A stretch of 64,000 nt of DNA from Alitta virens (lineage: Eukaryota > Annelida > Polychaeta > Phyllodocida > Nereididae), in the NCBI GenBank assembly GCA_932294295.1, contig OW028584.1, positions 5,092,907-5,156,906 of the forward strand, read 5' to 3'. Positions 14,201 through 23,200 of the stretch are shown here, piece after piece. The translations under genes were made by a program, and so were the position numbers. The stretch's first letter is position 1. Every line of letters starts with the position of its first letter. A model generated the notes under the pieces. That model had not been told where the DNA came from. It saw only the letters and a program-made list of their open reading frames with translations, and did not search any database.

Positions 14201-17200
14201 ACTTATTTCTCGGTTTGTAGCGGTTGCCATGGTGAAACAAGAAGAGAACATGGATACCACAATGGACGTGTTCAGGAAAGGTCCTCTTGCTAAGGATGAC
14301 CTTGCAGACGTAGCAAACAAAGACGACCTTGCCAACAAGATGGCTGCCATTCCGGGAATCCCACGACCCATGCAGGACGCTCAGTCACAGGTGTGGATTG
14401 TTATTTTTCAGAAGTCTGCAATTATTTCTTGAAAGTTTTTGATAATTTTGACAGTTGCCTTTGAAATAATATTGGTTTTAGAATTTTTGTGAACGGAGAT
14501 TATCTTGCTCAGTATCCATATTGGTATTATAATCTGTTGATCGCAGAATTTGACATATCGGAATCCAAAAATTTTGCACGATATTGTGGGCTTTACCTTT
14601 TATCTGATTATATGTATACCTTTTTAAAATAAAATTTTTGTAAAAATAAGAACACTATCTATGTCCACTAGCAGAAGTTTGTTTGAGTAATGACATGACA
14701 ATTTTGATTATATTCCATTGTCTGCTCATAAGTAAGTAAAACGTTATTTAATATTGGGTGTTAAAACGATAAGCACCAGGGCTTTTTTCCGACAAATTGT
14801 TATCACGTGTTGCAGTATTCCAAGGTGACATTTTTTGTTCTTTTTCTTTCTCAAGGTCGCAGTGACTTTGACGTTGAACAGACGTGCCGGAGAGGACATC
14901 CGTGGGGTGATATCCGCCATTGCAGACTTGCTTAAGATCGCAGTGCCACCTACTTATGAGGTCAGCCGTAGCCCGTCACCTGAAATTCCATTCAAGAAGA
15001 CGAACAACAAATGTAAGTTGTTAAAACAGATATGAGACTAAGTCTCAGATTAATTTAGAATATACAATTCAATTCAATGGAATATGTCTTTGAAGGAAAA
15101 CTAATCTTTTTCAGCTTATGTAATAGCTGTAATAACAGATAACAACAAAACCGATACTTAATTCATCATAAGGTTATGAAATTTAGTTTAAAAACGACCA
15201 TTGACAAGTTTAATGCTGAAAAGTAATACTTGTGTTCAAAACGCGAAATAAAAATTAGGAAAATCTTAAATAAAATGCATCATTTACATTTTTATGTGAC
15301 GAAATTTGAAATAGTCTCAAGTGCATATTTCGGTGCTATTATGAATGATATTCACAGAGTGATGTGAAACAAATAGTGATCTACATATCATTTATTAGAA
15401 ACATTTTCGGCTTCTTTTCAGATCAAGAGGAAGAGATCAACATTCAATCGCTGATCAAGCAAAAACCTCGGTTCTGCGAATTCTGCAAGTTGGTTGTGCA
15501 GGGTATGGGAATTATCCGCAAGTTGGCTCAGTTGGAATTCATCGATACCAGCAAAGACAAGGACGCGGATGAGGAGGACGAGGTGTTCTTCTGCAACAGA
15601 AATTGTCTCGAAGGCTTCACAGATTGTCACAGTTTGGTCTCGCGCTGTTATAAACCACCAGTCCAAGTTGCCGCCCCTGTCACGGCTGCATTGCTAGCCT
15701 TGGAGCAGGCAGAAAAGGTACAGATTTATTATTATTATTAGTAATATTTATGCTGTGCCACCATTTGCATCGAAATGCGCCTTAAAATGGATGCAAATAT
15801 TTCATATTTAAAATTGAGTGAAAAAAGAATAATACTTTAAATGATAATGAGGATAGTATATATTTTGAATGTTTATGTGTAAACTAATCACTTATCTATC
15901 AGGGATCAGGTTGGACCGCGCATTTGCGATATTAGCGCATTGTTTTCTCAATTATCCCACTAGATCATGTCATAATGGGCAAAAATCGTGCAAAGTTTGC
16001 CCAAAACATTGAAATATTGACAACTGTTTTCATGCTTGAATGCAGTGACCACGTTCACAACAGTCAAGTAAGCTGCGTTCTGATTGGCTGGTTAATGAGA
16101 GCAGAGCCATTTCTGGCCAATCAGAGTCCTCCTTTCATCCACCACTTGTTTAGTCTGACTTCGTTTGTGAGACTCAATCCACATGGTGCTCTCAAGCAGA
16201 ACACAATCAGCATGTGGATCATAAATTATTAAGGACTCCATTAATGGTTGACCAGAAATCCCATCACAACTGGAAAAATCCCACTCTCATTCTTGGTAGT
16301 GGGATATTTCTCCCACCTGAAATTGGTTCCAGCCTGATCCCTGATCTATGGAGGGAGACATCAGTAGCTGCTGCACCTGGACCATTGTTCAATGACATGA
16401 GATAATGATATCACATAGAGATGTCACATTTTGATGACGTCTTTAAACCTTGGTTATGTGTACTTGCTGGTAGATCCTTTCATTGGTACACAAGTTCCCC
16501 TTTATATGAAATACTTTGATTAGCTTTTCTTGTGACCCAAATGCAGTATACAAGTTATCAGATAGATCCAAAGTGCCCCACCCTTGCCATATTCTCTATT
16601 GGAATTAGTTTCACTCTTTCGAGCATGACAACCATCTTATATTCATTTGTCTCTTAGCAACAGAAAGAGGAACTGGAAATGAGGGCACAAGCGGCGTTCA
16701 ACATGGAACCATCGACGCCTGAGAAACACCCAAATGTAACCCAGTACCAGTCGTCACTCTCCACCCCACCTACGCCGCCTGGTGTCACCCGATTTGGCGA
16801 TTTCAAGGTCGGAATCAGGAGGAGTCTGGAAGGACTGGGCGGTGGCCAACCTCCCATTCCTAAGGTATTTGTTTTGTGTGTGATATTACAACGTAATGAG
16901 TTTGTCAAGTAATAGTCTCATTCTCAATTTAAATCTATTTCCCCCTCATTCTAATTTACTTGTGGTGGTGAAATTGATATGCAAGATACATTGTAGTTTA
17001 GTCTCACTCGAATTGCTTCCAATGTAAGGCATATGTACGGTAATAATGTACCACTCAGAATGTACATGAGCCTGTTATGGTCATATGTGGTGTGAGACAT
17101 AGAAAGGGTTCGTAAGAAGGCTTTATTGGGACTCCCAGAATTTCATATCAAATAGATAAGTTGAACTAGTTTTTGCCTGTAATAGATTAAAATCGCGGTA

Positions 17201-20200
17201 GTTTATTTTTGTGATATGCAAGACCGTTCAGTCCAACTTAACTTGGTTTCAATTTTAAGTCTTTTTTCCACTCTAGAATTACATGTGCTTGTAATAAGTT
17301 TCTCCGTAGAGGAAAGGCGAGTCGGCAATCTAAGGCAGCATTGATATTAATTTAAAAAATTTCAGGTTATCATCAAGAAATGGAAGGGAAACCGTTACAG
17401 AAAATGGGATCTGTCTTGTCTGAAGACAGAGCGACCAAGCGCTGTTGTGACTGACGATGATATCGGAGAGGTAAGATAGACAGACAGGGTGACAGACAGA
17501 TATCATATTATGCATGTTCAAGATATCTAGGGTGTTGAACTCTAGTATTTTCAAGCAATTTTGGTGGATTTGATGGTAATCATGAAGCATTTTGTTTTCC
17601 AGTTAATGTTGAGAATGAAACTAACGATCCGCCCTCGCAAGATGCCCAAGGATGAGCGCAAATGTACTCTGTGCTTGAATGTTGGAGACGTGAAGACTGA
17701 TGGACCTGGCAGGTATGGTGGTTTGGCTGTTGTATCAGTGATATATTTGATTATTTTGCTGTCAATTATGACAATGCAATTATCAGGGCATTATAATGTA
17801 ATGTTTCAATTTTAATCAAAGTTAAACTTTTTTTATCTTATATAAGGCCCAATTGGGCAGCGCAGTGTACTGGATACTGTCGCATGATATAAATGAATAT
17901 AAGTAATGTTATATCATTAAGCATCACTTACCACCATAGGTGAATAGGATCTTATTATCATACTTAAGAAAATGTAATATTAACAATTTCCTCAAATGTT
18001 TGTTTGACAGAATCCTCAACATGGACGCAGACAAGTGGATTCACTTGAACTGCGCTCTGTGGTCATACGAGGTTTACGAGACGTTGAACGGTGCTCTTAT
18101 GAATGTGGACATTGCTTGTAAGAGGGGACTTGGGATCGAGTGTCACCATTGTAAGAAGAAGGGAGCTACTCTAAACTGCTTCAAGCCAAGATGTCCCAAC
18201 ATTTTCCACTTGCCGTGTGCCCAAGAGGCGGGTGTTATGTTCTTCCAGGATAAGGTGAGATGGACAGACAGATTTAGTGAGATAGAGTAAGATTTTGTAA
18301 GACAGATGCACTGGCATACAAATAATGAGACAGTTATTCTTTTAGGTTAAAAACAAGTTTTGAAATGAAAGCAATAAATGAAATGTGCAAATTATGAAAT
18401 GACTTTCCATGTATATATAGATCACAAGACTCCTTATCTGCCTGTTTTGTTTTGAATATCACATTTTGTTTGAGGTACCATTAATTTGATCTTTAAGTTT
18501 TGGGGATCAATTATTGATTCAGGTGGTATCTTTTCATCGTAGTACTAAAGTTTATGTACAGCTGTTAAACCTTAAGTGCTGTAATGCAATATAATAACTT
18601 ATTTGCCTGACTTTTCAGACATTATTGTGTCCGAACCATGCCCCGAAAATTTCCCCAGAAGGTGAGCTGACGTGCTTGTCGGTGTTTAGGAGGGTCTACA
18701 TAAACCGAGACGAGAATAAACAAGTGGCCTGGTAAGTTTCCATGGCAATGTTATATTTCACCTGGGTGGTATTGTAATGCTCATCTCCTTGGAAGTTCCT
18801 GAGTTTGATTCCCGAAGTGTACAATTGTTCTATTGCGGTGTGAAGTTTTTGGTTTTTTACATGCGTTATGAAATAGGAATTAGTAAACGGGATGAAATTT
18901 ATACTAATTCTGAAGTAATAAGTGAAGGACGGTTGGCATAAATATAAAACACTTTTGCCTGTAGGAAGTTGAAAAGAAATGTATTGAATTGTCTTTTCAG
19001 CGTTGCTCACCATGACGACAAGAAGTATGTAGTGCGTGTAGGTTCCATCGTGTTCCATAACGTTGGTCAGTTGCTTCCACACCAGATCCAGAGCGGACGC
19101 TTCCACAACAGAGACTTCATCTATCCTGTGAGTTATTTAATTTTCTGTCTCTTTTGTCTTGTATAGAGAGTATTAGTAAATATATATGTTATTTTTTTGC
19201 GTACTCATAGGACAATACCAAAATATGAATAGTGCTCGAATGATAGTTCCCAGGATTATGGTTATGCAGTGTTGGCATGATTTGTGATAAACTTAAGTGT
19301 GTAATACGTACCATATTTGATTACTATTTCTGGAAGTACTGTGCGATCTCCAGAAAAATTTTGAAATATTTTTGTGCTATAGGACCATTCGGCCGTTGTA
19401 TAATACTGGGAGACATTATCAACTTCTGATCGTGCTTAATATGTTTAAGTGGATGAAAATGATTTATATTAAAAGTTCAAGCCTCATCACATTCTGCAAT
19501 GCTTATGAAACTAATCCTTCTTCCCATTCCTTATGATGAACTTATGGCATTATACTATAATCCACTTGCATGTACACTTGCTTAGGTTGGCTACAAAGCG
19601 ACTCGGTTCTACTGGAGCTACCGTCAAATCAACAAACGAGCGAGATACATCTGTAAGATCCAAGAGAAGGAAGGTGCTCCCCATTTTGTGGTCAAGGTCC
19701 TTGAAGAGGGGCGAGAAGAACAGGTCCATACGGGACCATCTCCGAAAAGTAAGATTATTTTATATGTACAATTAGATTCTGAATCTTGATAATCCATATG
19801 TGTGTAGTAGGGTAATAACATTGAACTACACCACACAGTGTGCGACTGTACATATCTAATGCATACAATTCTGTTGCAGTTGTTTGGTGCAAAGTGCTAG
19901 AGTGTTTGGACAAGCTACGACGAGACAATGACCTGGTCAAGATGTTTCCGTCCTACTTATGCGGAGAGGAACTATATGGATTGAACGAACCTGCTATTGT
20001 GCGAATTATTGAATCTGTAAGTTGTTGATAATAGAGAACTTTTCCACATTTTTGCTATAATCATGAATTATTGAAGGAATAAGTGTTATCCTTGATCGAA
20101 GTTTATTAGCTACTACTTGTGTATATACACTTGCATGCAACTTCTAAATGATAAATCAAAATAAATTAATTCAATGGGAGACTTTTCAATCAGCAGGGGG

Positions 20201-23200
20201 AGCTAGCTCCATGCCGTCCTCACTACCATTGTGACGTCATCAATGCACTCAATGACCTGATTGTATTATGACGTCATCAAACAAAGGTTTTAGGACCGGC
20301 ATATGGCTTCCCCTGCTGGCTCTAAAGTCCCCCATTAACCAATCAACTAGCTGGATTACTTAAATATGGATTAAAATCAGTCTTTGGGTAATTATTTTGT
20401 GTGTAATTAATATTATTTGCAATTTGCCTTGAAACTTATTCTGTGGTTTATTCTTGAATATTTTTTCTGGGAAGAATATTTGTTGTATACATTGCCATTG
20501 TTTCAGTCTTTAGTTAAATATTAAACTTTTTTTAAAATTTCTTCAGCTGCCAGGAGTCGAGCTGTTGACCAACTACAGTTTCCGTTATGGTCGGTCGCCC
20601 TTGATAGAACCTCCCCTGGCGATAAATCCAACTGGATGCGCTCGCTCCGAGCCCAAACTACGAACCCACTTCAAGAGGTAGCTAGCTAGCTTCAAGCTTT
20701 GCAGTCCTGTTGGCGATAATGGCGGAGTTTTTGTAATAAAATGATGCTATTGCACCGCAGGACTTCTTACAGCTAATAAACTTGCAGGCTGTGAAAATGA
20801 CTCTTACTATACTTAGGATGTATATGATGACGATTGTATGATATGATATGATAATCTTCATTAACAAGTCCAGTAAACATAGTGCGCTAATCAAAAGAAT
20901 AACAGTCCATAATTTTTTGCGGGCTTTTTCCTGTGATTTTACAATTAATTGAAGAAATTAAGTCCGTGAATAACTGAAGTAAAGTAGTAGGAGGTAATGA
21001 TAGGCATATTTACTGCAAAATTCAACTTATTGATTCAATGAATTTGCTCTGCTAATAATATTGCATTAAGTGTGGTGTGCTTGAATTGCAAATAAAATTA
21101 AAAACTATTAAAAAACTGGAAGAAAAAAAGCCTGAAGATCAGCTTAATTAACTTTTGGAATAGATTGTTAAATTTGTTTGATAAAGTGCGTTTTCTAAAA
21201 CCACTGATTTAGAGATACTTCCTCTAGGATTTTCACAGTCTGCGAGTTTAATTGTGTGTGGACCTTGTTTGCTTAACTTGCTGAAGGTCTATGAAAATTT
21301 AAGAGAATGTTAGCAAAAAATAGTCGCTTGATTTGAGTAAATCACGGCTTATGACGATAGATGCATTGTATGAGTTTTCCTATCTGCAAGTGTCCACTTT
21401 AGGTGTTTCTGTTTAGCTTTTCAAAGCATGTGCATCTTCAGCAAGCTGAGAAATGAATCCACTTCGCTCTTAACATGCATTGTTCACCTTTAATCGAACT
21501 AGTATTACATATCACTACTTTAATATTTTAACATATACTTTCTTAAGCATGCGTTGTTTATTTGTAACTTATAAGTAACAAGATTTGAAGAGAGTCTTAA
21601 CATGTGAATGAACTGCCGAATGAATTAATTATAGTTTACAATTTGAACATATTTATGATATTACGAATGCTGCGCACCTTTCCTGATCGTTGCATGTCTT
21701 GAGGATGTTTCTACCACCGTTTGATCTTTGTTTGAAAGTAGTAAGTTGTAATTCGCACCGTTGTCTGACTGGTTTTCTGAGGCATAGATTTAAGCAATGT
21801 AGGTATAACGGTTGTAGGTTTGAGCTCCATTTTGCTTATAAGGAGGTTGTAAGAGTTTAACGTGGTGTGCACCCGGTGTGTGAGGTGTTGAATGATGACT
21901 TCCCTGGTTGCATTTAAACGTTCAATAATGCTGACAAATTCAGAAACCTTGGCGCTCTTTATTAACTGAATATCGACTGGAATCTGTTTCTGCGAGACCA
22001 TATATTGGTGACACAATGCATTGAGTGCTCTGTATGCAAAGTAATGCTAAATTGTATACATGGGGTGATTCTTTGTGATTGTTTGAGATGGTGTGGACTC
22101 TACTACCTTCTCAATACCATCAGTCAGTCCTTGGTATTGACAAAACATTGATCAGAAGAGCTACATGAGAGAAGATTATAATTACTGAACTGCGGTCCTG
22201 TAGGGACTAAAGGACCTCTATACTCAGATCTCATAAGGGGCGATTAGAGTGCAATGTGACACAGTATTTACCGGTCACATACAGTGGTAAGCTGCTGATG
22301 CTGCCTCACCAAATCCAAGAGTTTGACTAAGCTTACATTAAACTGCCAAATATATTATTCTTAGAGAGCTCAAACGTTTAGACGGACAAACTTTGTGATA
22401 CCCAAAATGGTTCGCCTTAATTTTGTAAAGCATCAGTATGGAGGATGATAGTTTGTCTGTTGTGAAAACTAACAATATCAATGACAGGAAGATCTGTTTT
22501 AATTGACAATATCAGTCCATGGAAGAGCTCAGTGATCCAATTTATCATTTGAATGACTGAATGATTTTGTGTGATAAAAAAGGCCACTTTTTCGCACCTA
22601 ACATAAGCTTTGCATATTGCTTGCCTGATTTCTAACTGCATGTAATAGTGTCTAACTATCTAACGTCTCAATTAGGACATTTAATATTCAGTTTTAATTG
22701 AAGTTATATATAAGATATTACTGATCTATTCCAAGTGAACTGGTTAAGGGTTAGGTCAAGAAAGTTAATTTGAATTGGATTTTTAATTTAAACATGATTT
22801 TGTTTGCAGTTAAACTTTGAGTGGCACTTGATTTAATAGGAATCTAATCATAAATGCCAAAATGGCGAGGATTTCTGTGTTAGTTGTCTCATTTTATGGC
22901 TTTTCCTAGCTCTTTTTAGTACCGGGTGTGAGTTATTACCATCCAAATTCAGTGGCTTTGCGAAATATGATGGGAGTGGCTTAGAATCGCAAGACAATTC
23001 TGTTATTGGTAACTGGTGAAGTCATTGACTCATCCTAATTTAGGAAAATGAAGCTCCCTCAGTTGGTTATATTTATCAGTTGCTTCCTGACCGTTGTTAT
23101 TTTAGGCAATATTGCCCTTTTGATAACCAGTGGTTTGATATTTTTTTTGCCATGTCTGCACTTTTCTCTCTTCTTACCTGCCAGTTTTTGGTTTAATGCT

